Counted from the first letter of the stretch, positions 34,691 to 47,313 are shown. The stretch is 64,000 nucleotides of DNA from Lotus japonicus (GCF_012489685.1 NC_080043.1:84088292-84152291), one strand, 5' to 3'. Translations and numbers: made by a program. Notes: generated by a model from the letters alone, not told the origin.

Positions 34691-37600
34691 ATGTCTGCTA
34701 TGGAAATGCTTAAGGCTATGTCTAGCAAACCTGAAAAATTCAGTGGTGAAAATTTCTATTGTTGGCAACAACAAATGAAATTTTGGCTTACTGAGTTGAG
34801 TCTGTTCTCTGTGATTTCTGGCTCTAAAACTGGAAAACAAACAACAGCATCATCTAAAGAGGTTGTTGAAATTGATGGTACTAAAACCCCTGCTAGTACT
34901 AAAGAGGATGCTAAAGATGATGCAACAGATAAAGATATCTTGTGTCATGGTCGTATTTTGAGTGCATTGCCTGATAATATTTATAAAATATTTTGTCATA
35001 CTAAAACTGCAGTTGAGTTATGGGAAGCCCTTGAAAAGAAATATGGTTCAGCTGAAAAGGGTTTAAGTCGTTATTCTTGTGAAAAAATGATTGAGTTTCA
35101 TGTGGTTGATAAGAAGTCTGTGTCAGATCAAATCCATGAGTTTGAAAATATTGTCTATGACATGAAACTGAAAGGAATTGTTTTGCCTGATGTCATGCTT
35201 GTGACCTTCATGATTTCAAAATTGCCTCCTTCTTGGTCTGATTTTGCTAGAAGTTTGAAACATAAGCCTGAAGGTTTTACTTTTGATGAATTGCTTATCT
35301 GTCTGCGTATTGAGGAAAAACATCGTCTTTCTCAAAAGAATTTGCAAACCTCAAATTTTCAAGCTAAAGTCCATATGGTTGAAGGTTCTAGTAAATCCTT
35401 TTCAAAGTCCTTTAATAGGCATGGGCCAAACAAATATAAGTCTTTCAAAAAACCAGCTTTCTCTAAAAATAAGGACAATGCTCCTAATAACAACAATAGG
35501 CCTATGGCTAAAATTCAAGGGAATGAGACCTTTTGCTTTATATGTGGACGAGCGAATCATGTTGCTAAGAACTGTTTTCAACGTCGTCGTCAACCAATGT
35601 CTACCCATAAGCCTGAAGCCAATGTTGTCTTTATGGGTGCTACCTCCAATTCCCTATCTGACAGGTACCATGTCACTGGCCCAGAGTTAAACTTTGTTAT
35701 TAACTCAAATGATTGATTTTTAGACTTTGGAGCTAATGTTCATGTGTGTACTGATAAAAAATTCTTTTCTTTATACCAGGAATCAAGTACACGAACTGTG
35801 AGCATGGGGAATGGGAGTGTAGCACATGTTGTTGGAGAAGACCAAATTGGTTTAGAGTTCTCTTCTGAAAAGAGTCTTGTTTTAAATGGAGTTTATCATG
35901 TTTCTGATTTTAGGAGGAATTTAATAAGTGTTTCCTTGTTAGTCAAACAAGGTTACAAATTTGTACTTGAGTCAAATAGAGCTGTTATTTCTAGATTTGG
36001 TAATTTTATTGGTAAAGGATACACTTGTGATGGTCTGTTTAAGCTGAATGTTATGCCTTTTTCATCTAATAAAAATTCTGGAAATTCTTCTTTGATTGTC
36101 TCCAATGTAGAGTGCACTAATTATTGGCATGGTAGGCTTGGACATGTTAACTTGAATTCTGTTAGAAGAATGATGCTACTTGATCTTATTCCTAAGATGT
36201 CTGTTGATGTAAAACAAAAATGTGAAATATGTGTTCAGGCGAAACAACCTAGAAAACCTTTTAATAAATGTGTTGAAAAGGAAACTAGCTTGCTTGAATT
36301 AATTCATAGTGATATATGTGATAGCAATGATGTTTTAACTCGTGGTGGTAAAAGATATTTCATCACTTTTATAGATAACTTTTCTAAATATTGCTATATG
36401 TATTTAATTAATCATAAAGGTGAGCTGTTTGACAGATTTAAAACATATAAAACAGAGGTTGAAAATCAGTTAGAAAGGAAAATTAAGGTTCTTAGATCTG
36501 ATAGAGGTGGAGAATATGCTTCTACTGAAATGAGTGAATATTTTGAAATGCGTGATATTGTTCATGAATTTACTCCTCCTTATGCTCCTCAATCTAATGG
36601 TGTAGCTGAAAGAAAAAATCGAACTTTACTCGACATGGTAAATTCTATGCTTATAAGTTCAGGTTTACCTAAAAGTTTGTGGGGTGAAGCTTTACATACT
36701 GCTTGTCATATACTTAATAGAATTCCTTATAAAAATTCTGATAAGACACCTTATGAGCTCTGGAAAAATAGAAAACCAAATCTGAAATATCTCAAAGTGT
36801 GGGGGTGTCTTGCAAAGGTCAACGTTCCTATTATCAAGAAAAGGAAAATAGGACCCAAAACTATTGATTGTGTCTTTGTTGGATATTCTTTGCATAATAC
36901 TACTTATAGATTTTTGGTTATAAATTCTGAGATTTCTGAAATTTCTAACAACACAATTATGGAATCACGTGATGCTGTGTTCTTTGGAAATATTTTTCCA
37001 ATGAAAAGTAGCTTATCTAGACCAGTTGATGAGTGCTCTAGTTCTGGTTTGTCCTGCAGTTATGATGCTAATATAGATGTTGAACATGAACCTAGGAGAA
37101 GTAAAAGGACTAGAAAAGCTACAGATTTTGGTTCTGATTTTTGCACACTTTTACTTGAGGATGATCCTAAAAATTATAGTGAAGCTGTTAGATCCCCGGA
37201 AGCTCCTTTTTGGAAGGAAGCTATAAATGATGAAATGAACTCCCTAAGAGCTAACAAAACTTGGTTCTTAACTGATCTTCCCCCTGGTTGTAAGAGTATT
37301 CGTTGCAAGTGGATCTTTCGTAAAAAACTAAGGACAGATGGTTCCATTGAGAAATATAAAGCTAGGCTAGCTGTTCTTGGGTGTAGCCAAGTAGAGGGTG
37401 TTGACTTCTTTGATACTTATTCTCCTGTTTCTAAGATCACTACCATTAGAGTTTTAATTGCTCTTGCTTATGTTTTTAATTTAAAGATTCATCAAATGGA
37501 TGTTAAAACTGCCTTTTTGAATGGTGATTTAGAAGAAGAGATTTATATGAATCAACCTGAAGGTTTTGAAGAACCTGGAAAAGAGAATAAAGTTTGCAAA

Positions 37601-38707
37601 CTTGTTAAATCTTTATATGGCTTGAAACAAGCTCCAAAATAGTGGCATGAAAAATTTGATCAAGTTATTCTTTCACATGGTTTTCAAATTAACAATAGTG
37701 ATAAATGTGTGTATGTGAAAACACTTGATGATGGTGAATGTGTTATTTTGTGCTTGTATGTGGATGACATATTGATCTTTGGGAGCAACTTGCATGTTAT
37801 TGAAGATGTGAAATCTTTCTTGTCTAGAAATTTTGATATGAAGGACCTTGGTCCTGTAGATGTTATTTTGGGCATTTAATTGATAAAGAAAGATGATGGC
37901 ATTGTTTTAACACAATCACATTATGTTGAAAAACTGTTAAAGAAGTTTGATTATTTTAATGTCAAACCTGTTTCTACACCTTATGACCCTACTGTAAAAT
38001 TAAAGAAAAATACAAAAGAAGGTGTTTCACAACTTAAATATGCTCAAATTATTGGTTCCTTGTTGCATTTGACAAATTTCTCTAGACCTGATATTGCATA
38101 TGCTGTTGGTAGATTAGGGAGATATACTCATAATCCTGATGAATCTCATTGGACTGCATTAGAAAGAGTTTTTAAATACCTCAAGGGAACCATTGATTAT
38201 GGCATTCATTACACTAGTTTTCCCGGTGTTATAGAAGGATTTAGTGATGCAAATTGGATTTCTGATTCTGGTGAAACTAAATCAACAAGTGGTTATGTTT
38301 TTACTTTGGCTGGAGGTGCAGTATCTTGGAAATCTGCAAAGCAAACTATTATTTCACGTTCTACTATGGAAGCTGAAATTATTAGTTTAGATACTGCTAC
38401 TAATGAGGTTGAATTTCTAAAAAATCTGTTATGTGATTTGCCTTTGTTAAATAAGCCTATAGCTCCAATTTCAATGCATTGTGATAGCCAATCTGCTATA
38501 GCTAAGGTTAATAGCAAAAATTTCAATGAAAAGAGAAGACATCTTAGAGTGAGACATAAATCTATTAGAAATTTGATATCTCATGGTGTTATTTCTCTTG
38601 ATTTTGTCAGGTCAGAAAACAATCTTGCGGATCCGCTTACAAAAGGCCTGACACGTCAACAAGTACTTGAAACGTCGAGGGGAATGAGACTAAAGCCCAT
38701 AAATTAG
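34691..38707 (+). pseudogene. Copia gag-pol polyprotein with three in-frame stops
   Basis: One 1339-codon frame with stops at 35714 (TGA), 37640 (TAG) and 37877 (TAA), and no frameshift. The gag part ends with a CCHC knuckle (CFICGRANHVAKNC, near 35540). The protease site reads FLDFGA, so the usual Ser/Thr after the catalytic Asp is Phe. The integrase shows its HHCC region (near 36130-36240) and the D, D, E residues (HSDIC, RSDRGGEY, VAERKNR). Reverse transcriptase has YVDDIL (near 37760), and RNase H has the [14 protein letters not shown] stretch. The stops and altered protease make it non-autonomous, although the rest is well preserved. Confidence 0.92.
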
Positions 38708-39231
38708 TCGCAACAACGGACACCCGTCTCCAAATTAATGGCGATCCCATGAAAGGAGTTCAACGGGTAAGAACGAAGTTGTTTGCTGATTATGGTACAC
38801 CAAAATATTTATATGACGGAGTTGTTCCGTGTCCCATTCCTATGGCATGGTGTACTTTGAATTTTAAACTGTGGCAATTTCAAGGTTGAGGTTGGAATTA
38901 CCTCTTAATGGACCCAATGACAATGGTTTGTAGGGGTGATGGTCACGGATCACCCTTTGAGGGTTCACCTAGTGAGTGTGGAGGTGGGGCCGCCTTTGTG
39001 AGATTTTGGGCTAATCTCTAATTGACACTCACGAAACAAGATACATGCGCAAGTCCGTAACGCGCAACCACTGATGAGAACTTTGATTGAACAACTATAT
39101 TGTATGTGTTGTGTTCTAAAGTTTGGTTTTAGTGGATATGGCTCAAGACAATCAAGTCTCCATATCTACTCAAGCGGAGGTACATATGCACTAGGTGTGG
39201 GGCTCAAACCCGGAAGGTTCCTCATGCTGAT

Positions 39232-39886
39232 TGTTAGAAAATTTCATATCTAGGTAATTTAAAATCCTATTTTATGTTAGTGATATTTTATTTTTAAAAA
39301 CTATCTTTCTGATATGATTTTTATTTCAAAACCCTTATCCTACTTTTAGGGATTTTGTTTCTCAATTCAGTTTTTATAGCTGATAGAAACTTTCTCCACT
39401 CCCATTGCACGTTCTTTATTTTTTCCTCACGTTGCCTATTTCTCTGGTTGCACGTTGGCACAAAAGCTTTACAAAAGGAGTCTTGAAACGACTTTCTCAA
39501 CCGAGAAAATACATAACACGAATTGCCTTCTTCTTCCCCTAATTTTCACTGGTTTTTTTTTCATTAATCAATATTCAAAGAGCACAGTTTGTTCATCAGT
39601 TCAGGGATCTTTCGCTGCACACGACAGATTCAACGGGTTGACGTATCTTGGGAGAGGAGCGCATCAAGTTCTTAATCTACCCAGTGCAGTTGGGGCGTTT
39701 TCTCTCTAAGGACAGCGCCTTGCGTGCTTCAACCCAGGCTACTCTGAACTCATTCTCTTGTTATTTTAATTATAGACTTATTTGTTTGTTATATTGCATT
39801 GTTTACTTACTACCTTGTCTGTTGTCTGCTGGTTTATGTTCACCTCTGATATGTCCTTGTGTTTGCTGAATTAAAACTTTCTAACA
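39232..39886 (+). repeat. 3' LTR of the copia element
   Basis: A 655-bp copy of the 5' LTR. The ~520 bp between the pol stop (38707) and this LTR is non-coding. No clean polypurine tract is visible directly before it. Confidence 0.92.
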
Positions 39887-42800
39887 TCACGCTCCCTAGG
39901 AATGCAGGAGATAGATACAATCCAATTCATCATAACCTCCCTAACCTTAGAGATCAAGTCTCACAACCAATACATTTGAACATCTCATTATACTGCAGAA
40001 GAAGGATGAATATGCATATTCGAGTGACAAGTACAAATTTGGATGGATTGGGAGTATAAGAAATGAAATTTATGTATTTTTTTTTTGGACAAAAAAAGAA
40101 ATTTATGTTTAGTTCATGGATGTATTTTTTTGGGCAATAGTTCAGGTTTTAATTTCAAAGAAAAGTGTTGTCCAATTAGCCGACCCGGCCCGGCCCAACA
40201 AAAGAGGCTAGCCTGTTCTAGACGTAATAATTGATTGAAGGTCGAGTGAAAGTTAAGTGGTACCAATGATATGGTTTGAAAGCAAATACATTTCTCCCAT
40301 AGTTTGATACTACAATGTCCATCATGTAACTTTCGAGTGGTAGCCGTAGCGCATGCATTTATGAATGTGCAGTGCAACCAGAACCAGTAATGTATCGCTT
40401 GCATCTGATAGATGGACCACTTCTTCTCTGTAGTTATTTATTTATCACACCAACACCAACCAGATTCCTAACTGTATTTGCATACTCACTCAAAACCAAC
40501 TCACCTCATTCAAGTATCTCATCTCGTGATGCCACTATGGCACCAACCAACTTAACCAATTCATCACCTATTACTGGGTTCACACAATGAAACAAAGAGA
40601 AAAAAAAAAATATTAAAAGAATTATTCTACATTAATTCTGATACATGATTTTACTACACTAGTAAAAAAATTCATATTTTTTTTTCATTAAAAATGATAC
40701 ACTTCCTTAAACTTAACCAATCACCTGCTCAATTGGTTATGCAATACACACCCATACCATCACGGGTATGGCAATTATTTCTCTGAACCAAGTCCTTTCC
40801 TGATATGCACAACACACATTATTGGATTCCTTCTGCACAGCCATAGACATTTTTCTTATTCCATTCATTGCCTTCTATTTTTTACTACTTTCGGTCCTTT
40901 CATTGCAAGACAACACCACTAGTATTTTTGGTTCCCCATAACTATGAATACATCTTTATTATGTTATTCTTCAAAAATAAAATAATAATAGAAGCTTAAT
41001 TCTTTTAGTAGCCAAAACACATTTATCTTCAATTCTATATTCTCTAGGCATGTCCAGTATTACCCCTGGGCCTGGCATGGTTGCTATTTGCTACGCCTAC
41101 CTCATTATGATTACAATTGTCACGTGATTGCCTTGGATGACAATGTAACAACCATAGATGAACCGATAGTTAGAATCTACCAATGTCTTCACTCTTCACT
41201 ACCACAATTCTCACCATTTTCACTCCATATTATATCAATGAATCTCCTCCTCTGGTAACATATGTTATGGGCCCATCTTTTGGGCTTGATCGACTCATCC
41301 AAGTAGGCACCGATCTCGAACCATTCACTATGGGCCAGGTCGGCCCATCTTAAAAAACCTCATCCCGTAGGCTATGGGATAAGGGAGAATCCTAACTCTC
41401 CCAAGAAGTTTCTTCCTAATATCTCGATATTTACCAAATAAGGTTGATAAACAATACCAACAAACTATACTTATAAATAAGGAGTTGCAATTGGCAAACG
41501 AGTTATGTACATATGTACTTATACTGTATTTGATCATACACTGACTTGAGCGTTAGAGTCCCTTTTATAGGTAACCCCACCGCTCCAGTCACCAAAGCTC
41601 GAAGTCCAATCCTTTAACACAAGTGGAGAACAAGTCAGCCGTATGAAGAGAGCTGAACATAACACATGGTTTTGTTAAAAGTACAACATTTAAAATGTTC
41701 AGCTTATGTTGTCAAAATACCATGACTACCTTGCCCATGTGATAACTAAATGGCCAATCATCAAGTAGCAGCAGAAATTTTAAAGGGCAGCATGGAACAG
41801 ATTGTTAGATCTTAGATGAGGTCAACGCTTTCAAGCCTTGAACCTCATCAATCAGAAGCATAAATAATGAGAATTTCACACTCCAACTTAAAACAATAGT
41901 GCCCAGACAAAATTGCAGAGCCAGAGAGAGTATTGCATAATCATCATCAATTCAGAAGAAAGAGTATATTGTCAGACCTTCAAAATACAATCATATAATT
42001 GTTAGATTTTTTTTTTGCTTCAGTATAATTGTTAGATTAAGCACAAAGCAGTCCAATTTAATATTTTAAAATCATTTTCTTATAGAATAGAGGAAAAAAA
42101 CTATCAGTTAATAACAGTAATTACAGGAAGGAATAAATAATGTAGAAATGCTGAAAATTTCCTCCCTATTTATTAGATACAACGTTACAGTTTGTCCTTT
42201 TCTTTTTAGGCACCGGGAGAGAGTGAGAAGGGGGTTCAATGCCATTAATGTGTTTGTTTTCATTTGTACAAAAGGAAGATATTTTTCACCAACAGAATCC
42301 TTAAGTGAGGTAGGAGATTTAAGGCTGCATTTTTTTTTTCAGTTGATATGTTTTCATTTATAATTATAAAAAATGTCACTTATTTTGCTTTGATTTCTGT
42401 TTCTAAGAATGTGCATAAAAGATCATTAATAAGCTTAAAATAAAAGATAAAGTTGCAAAACAAGTAGTTTTGTGGCAGTTGTTAGTGAAAATACTGAAAA
42501 TGAAAAGAAAAAACTAAACAAACCCAAAAAAATGGAACAGTGAGAGTAAATCTTCCATTGCTAATACCAACTACCAAGCTACACACTAAATCATGTCAAC
42601 AAATTATGTATTATGGCAGGCTAATAACAGAGTCAACCAAATTTATTAGTGAATGCACAAATAAATTTAGTTTCTGTACACAAATTTAATTACCCATTTT
42701 TACTATATTTCTGATAATATATAGTACAGCAGTATATTATTGCCTTATTGGCATTCAGAAGCTTCCGGCCAAACAGCAGGTATGTGAGCCCTTGTGTGTC

Positions 42801-43885
42801 TGCTTGTGGGAGAAATAGAATTACCACATGTAAACCTTCTCAAACTTTAGTGCTTTGGATACAAGTTGATAGCAACGACTTTCATCTCATTCCATAAAAG
42901 AGTTTCATTCATCTTGTCTCAAAGTGAGTGCTAACTACTAATGTACATTTGCATTGGTGCCAACGGGTATACAAACATAGAGTCGGTCGATCTCTAATGT
43001 GTGATTGGGGAGCTAGTGATTGTGAAGCCAAATACAATGGGCCGTATTGAAAATTGACAAAAAAATTACCATTTTGTGCTTCTAAGAAAGTGCCAGCAAT
43101 TCTTAATCTATAGTTTCATTTGATTTTTATGGAAGATTAGCAAATAGCAATAACCTTTCTATAAAAATCCGTGCATTTCATGTGTTCCAAGGGGTTAAAG
43201 TTAGTGACTGAAAGACATGCCGTAGGTCCAAGCACTCATATGATAACATGAATGATGTTATACTCCTCTCATTTCAGGGTTGGGGACAGTGGAGTCTCCA
43301 CTTCACTCACAGTAACATCATAATTACTTGTAAAGACAACAATGGGACCTGGATATGTTCCCTTCAACTGAAACTAATACAACCAGTACCATCTGAATAA
43401 TGAATATAACTTTTAAAAGGTAGAACAAGAAAAAAGGTCATGCAATTCTTGCTCTTGAAGCTACATCAGAAGGCACTAAGCAAATATACATTCGTTTAAA
43501 AGGGCCAAAGCCAAATTAGCTTCAAAAGTAAAGGAAATGTTCCCTCAACTTTGAGGGCCCAGAATTTCCTCAAATTCAACAACTTGTTGTGGCAAACACA
43601 CGTAATTTATGCTAGAATCATGAGCTCAAAAAGATCTTTCAGATTAAAAAGTAAGAAACAGAACCAGGTCAGGATGAACAGTCATAGGAAAAGGGGTAAA
43701 AAATAGAAAGCACAGAAAAAGGAAACAAATGGATTTATGCAAGACTTGTTGTAACTCACTATTTTTCTAGCATTAGCCTCTACATACAAATGTTGAATAA
43801 AAATTAGACTTGGCCTAAAACAACATACACTCATAAGTTAATGATTGATTAATTGTGACAAGAAGACTCACTCACTGAGCAGAAC
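39887..43885. other. 4-kb gene-free interval
   Basis: AT-rich DNA between the copia element and the kinase gene. Short open frames are at chance level. A GGCCCGGCCCAAC-rich patch (about 40180) and a GGGCCCATC/GGCCCATC patch (41270-41350) are the only GC-rich spots. The end next to 43886 probably holds the kinase 3' untranslated region. Confidence 0.45.
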
Positions 43886-45868
43886 TCACCGAGCCTTCTT
43901 CCGGGACTTGAAGGGGAAATTAGACGGTGGTGATGGCGAGAACTCGAAGGGCAAGTGAGGCGGCTCAGCCTCACCGGTAAGCATCCCCACAATCTCTTTC
44001 ATGGAAGGCCTCTTCGCCGGCGATCTCTGCAGGCACAACAAGGCAATGGTGATGCAGAGCAGTGCCTGCTCCTTGTCCAATGAATGAATGGAAGTGTCAA
44101 CAAGATCCAATAGCCTCCCATTGTGAGCAAGTTGCCTAGCCCAAGAAATGAGATTAGCTCTCTCAAATTCGGAAATAGGGGATGCCGTCACCTGAAGTGG
44201 CCTCCTTCCAGCAATCAAAACCAGGAGCAAAACACCAAAACTATACACATCACACTTCTCAGATAGTTGTCCACCACCACCATACTCAGGGGCAATGTAA
44301 CAAACAGTTCCCCTCATACTTGGTGTGCTGCTAATTCCACCACTCTTGGGGATATCTCCACTTACCCAATCCTGGCTATTCCTCCTTCCCAGATTCCTAA
44401 TCTCACCACTCAAACCCTCCAACCACCAATCTATACTCCCTCTACTACCTTTACTCTTCCTCTTCTTCTTCTTCTTGGCTGCACCATCCTCAATGTCTCT
44501 CTGCCACCAAGATTCGCCACTGGAATCAAGACTCCTCTTTTTCTTCCTGCTCTTCTTGGCAAGCTCCTCACAGAACTCCTCCTTCCACCATTCCCTCGGC
44601 TTCCGATTCTTCTTCGCCTTAACCTTCTCCTCATCAAGAGATGCCCACCAATCCAACCTCTTCCTCTGCTTCTTCACCACCGCCGCCGCCACTGCAGCAA
44701 TGCCAACGCCACTGTTATTCCTCCCTGCAGAGCAAGGAGAAGAGCCAGAATCAACCCACTCGCTCTTTGGTCTCTCCTTCTTTATCTCACTCCCAATCCA
44801 TTCCATCACATAGTCCTTCACCCTCCCTGATTCAGAACCTCCCCCACTCTCCTGCTTCCACCACCAATCCCTCCCAGAACCACCACCACCCTTCTTCCTC
44901 TGGTTCCCAGTCCCACTATCAATACTCAGCTTATCCAAACACCCATCAGACAAAACACTCAATTTATCCACCCCCACCCCCATCTCCGGCGACACCACCA
45001 CCCCCACCTCCGGCGAAGCATCAGAATCCAAAACCCTCACCGTACAACTCTCCGGCGACCGTTCAACAGTAGTATTCGTCGCCACACTCTCCACATCCTC
45101 CAAAACCGAGCAACAATCCTCAACACCCTCCTTCTTCTTCTCCTCCACCATCCCGATCCCAGATTCCTCCACCGTACTCTTCACCCTCGCAAGCCCAAAA
45201 TCCCCAATCTTCGCCTTGAATTCCCGATCCAGAAGCACGTTGCTCGGCTTAATATCCCCATGAATCACCGGCGGGTCACAGTGATGATGCAGATACTCCA
45301 ACCCCTTCGCAACCGAAACCGCAACATCAAACCGGTTCACCCAGACCATAAGCTCCGGGCACCGCCGGTCCAGAAGCGCGTCCTGCAAACTCCGGTTCGG
45401 CATGAGCTCGTACACCAGCACAAGCTTCCTCCCGCGCCGGTCCGACGAAAAACCCAGAAGCGAAAGAATGAAAGGCGACCTCAGATTGGAGCAGAGAGAG
45501 AGCTCGTTGTGAAACTCCCTCTCCCCTTGGATCGAACCAGGCGAATCCATCACTTTCAGCGCGACAGTCTGACCCGACGGCAGCGTCGCCTTGTGAACCG
45601 ACCCGAACCCGCCGTGGCCTAACCTCGTCGACGGGGAAAACGAGTTTGTCGCGCGGCGGAGGACTGAGTACGAGAATCGGCGCTGGCTGTGCTCGAATGG
45701 TGCTGTGCGGTTGTAGGAGAGTTTCCGGTAGAGGAAGATTGCTACTGATGTGACGAGTGCGATGAAGAATACGGCGGCGGCGATGGCTCCGCCGAGTATC
45801 ATTTCGCGGTGGTGGTGATGGGTGGTGGCCGCCGGAGAAGGAAGCGGTGGCGGCGGGCGTGAGGGCAT
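43886..45868 (-). CDS. Receptor-like serine/threonine kinase with long activation-segment insert
   Basis: Single exon, 660 residues. A short Pro/His-rich N-terminus without a receptor ectodomain precedes one membrane segment (about 23-46). Kinase motifs: Gly loop GHGGFG (84-89), Lys105 in VALKV, HGD at 203-205 with HGDIKPSN (a non-RD catalytic loop), DFG at 223-225, then about 290 residues before TVCYIAPEY (521-529), and WAR/RP motifs to the end. The usual DFG-to-APE distance is about 25 residues. The insert is Lys/Ser-rich and carries repeated Trp-Trp motifs (RDWWW, LDWWAS, REWWKE, SWWQRD, IDWWLE). It resembles Arabidopsis At2g45590 and At4g25390, which I recall as having similar length. It probably acts at the plasma membrane; the ligand is unknown. 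Confidence 0.93.
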   Translation of the reverse strand: MPSRPPPPLPSPAATTHHHHREMILGGAIAAAVFFIALVTSVAIFLYRKLSYNRTAPFEHSQRRFSYSVLRRATNSFSPSTRLGHGGFGSVHKATLPSGQTVALKVMDSPGSIQGEREFHNELSLCSNLRSPFILSLLGFSSDRRGRKLVLVYELMPNRSLQDALLDRRCPELMVWVNRFDVAVSVAKGLEYLHHHCDPPVIHGDIKPSNVLLDREFKAKIGDFGLARVKSTVEESGIGMVEEKKKEGVEDCCSVLEDVESVATNTTVERSPESCTVRVLDSDASPEVGVVVSPEMGVGVDKLSVLSDGCLDKLSIDSGTGNQRKKGGGGSGRDWWWKQESGGGSESGRVKDYVMEWIGSEIKKERPKSEWVDSGSSPCSAGRNNSGVGIAAVAAAVVKKQRKRLDWWASLDEEKVKAKKNRKPREWWKEEFCEELAKKSRKKKRSLDSSGESWWQRDIEDGAAKKKKKRKSKGSRGSIDWWLEGLSGEIRNLGRRNSQDWVSGDIPKSGGISSTPSMRGTVCYIAPEYGGGGQLSEKCDVYSFGVLLLVLIAGRRPLQVTASPISEFERANLISWARQLAHNGRLLDLVDTSIHSLDKEQALLCITIALLCLQRSPAKRPSMKEIVGMLTGEAEPPHLPFEFSPSPPSNFPFKSRKKAR

Positions 45869-46490
45869 TGTTGTAATTAATGAGAGGGAGATGTTGAAGT
45901 GTTAACGATGAATCATGTGTGAGAGGGAGTGAGTGTTTGACTAGTGAGTCGTAACTTGTAAGTAAGCAACCATGGGTGTGTGGGGGAGAAGATAATTAAT
46001 ATTATTATTATATTAATAGATAAATAGTGAAAAATATATGAACAATTTATTGAAGTGGTGCTTTTAAGAAAATAAAATAAAGTTATCTAGAGATTCCCTT
46101 TTCTTTTCTTTTCTTTTCTTTTCCTAATAAAACAAATAAATAAATACATGTGTATGTGTGAGATGAGGGTCATATTACACTACCCGATTTTTAAGTTATT
46201 TTTTCCTTTTCCTATCACATATTATATTTATGGAGATACTTAGATTAAGTTCCTTAAATCAATTTTATCAAGTTTACCAATCATATGATGACACATGTGC
46301 AACTATTTTTAAAAATAAATGTCATTTATTAAGAATTTATTATCAAAATTTGAAAAAATTACACATAAACTTGATGGAATTGAGGTAAGGAACTTGATCT
46401 AACTTTTATCCTTATATTTATCTTTTCTCTTTCTTTTATTTATTTTTCTTACAAGATGAACATGGAATTAAGTGGTGATACTATTTTTCA
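45869..46490. other. Upstream region of the kinase gene
   Basis: The first ~100 bp are probably 5' leader. A TTTTC pentanucleotide run lies at about 46100-46125. The rest is AT-rich, with no assignable promoter motif. Confidence 0.4.
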
Positions 46491-46496
46491 TAAGTC

Positions 46497-46640
46497 TCAG
46501 TAGAATAGCTCAAGTGGTAGGAGCTAGAGACATATAGGTTGGGTGGAATAAGGTTCAAAAATCGATTCATGCGCAGGAGTAATTTATCTTTCTAATATAA
46601 GAAAAAAGTACACTACTAGCGGTGAACTTTTGTTATGCTG
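46497..46640 (+). mobile_element. Possible tRNA-derived SINE
   Basis: A box-A-like stretch TAGCTCAAGTGGTAGGAG is followed, about 45 bp later, by a box-B-like GGTTCAAAAATCGATTC. This is the arrangement of plant tRNA-derived SINE heads. The tail and target duplication are not clear, so the boundaries are approximate. Confidence 0.4.
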
Positions 46641-46964
46641 AAATTTCATTAATTACTTTTTATTTGGAAGTTATTGACTAGGTCAGATATCATTCAAAAC
46701 TTATAACTATATTTTCTATATAGCTATATTTTCCATTTAATTTATGTGTTTTTCAAAAAAAAAATTATGTGTACTCATGATTTTAAAAAATCTAAACATG
46801 CATCCAAATTCCAATCAAAACTTTTCATTTATATTTAACCTTATTTCAATAAGCTTTTTGAATTCACTTATGAATCAACATTTATCCATAAGGATTTAAT
46901 TAAGTTATTTACTTAAACACATTATATTCATATTTCATTTTATTCTGCTTGAATTCATCAAATT

Positions 46965-47313
46965 AAAATTACAAAAAATACTAGAACTTAAAAAGGTTGT
47001 CAAGTTAATTACCAGTGACTAAACTCACTAATAATTTTGAAAAAATAAATTACCGATAGCTTTGGTCGCCGGTTACTAAAGACCAAAATTTAAGAAAATC
47101 ACTAAAGTTGTCGTTAATTGAGCAACGATCAAAATATCAAAAGATCGTCGAGTCATCGACGACTTAGGTCATCAATATTTAGATGGTCATTCATACTACT
47201 AATAATGTTGGTCGTTGGTTAAAAACATGTCACTAATTATTGTAACGGTGAGTTTTTGCGACGAACTTCAAGTTTTCGTAAATATCGTCTGTAATATGTG
47301 TTTTCTTGTAGTG
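46965..47313 (-). mobile_element. CACTA-type element fragment
   Basis: Ends in TTTTCTTGTAGTG, the complement of the CACTACAAGAAAA terminus of plant CACTA/CMC transposons. The adjacent interior is rich in short GTCG/CGAC blocks, as in such elements. The other end is degenerate (ACAAAAAATACTAG near 46970), so this is a truncated or non-autonomous copy. Confidence 0.45.

Larger units (their letters stand above)
33981..39886 (+). mobile_element. Ty1/copia LTR retrotransposon, nearly complete
   Basis: Two LTRs (33981-34634 and 39232-39886) begin TGTTRGAAAATTTCATATC and end TAACA. By eye they differ by about 13 substitutions and one indel in 654 bp, roughly 98% identity, so insertion is fairly recent. 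One gag-pol frame lies between them in the order gag, protease, integrase, reverse transcriptase, RNase H, which is the copia order. The 5-bp flanks (CATTA and TCACG) do not match, and I could not recognise a standard tRNA primer site after the left LTR. Confidence 0.93.

Noticed and set aside
44267..45622. Several long open frames on the plus strand across the kinase gene
   Set aside because: They are antisense to a complete kinase frame, are built of low-complexity Pro/Ser/Leu runs created by GC-rich codons, and have no family match.
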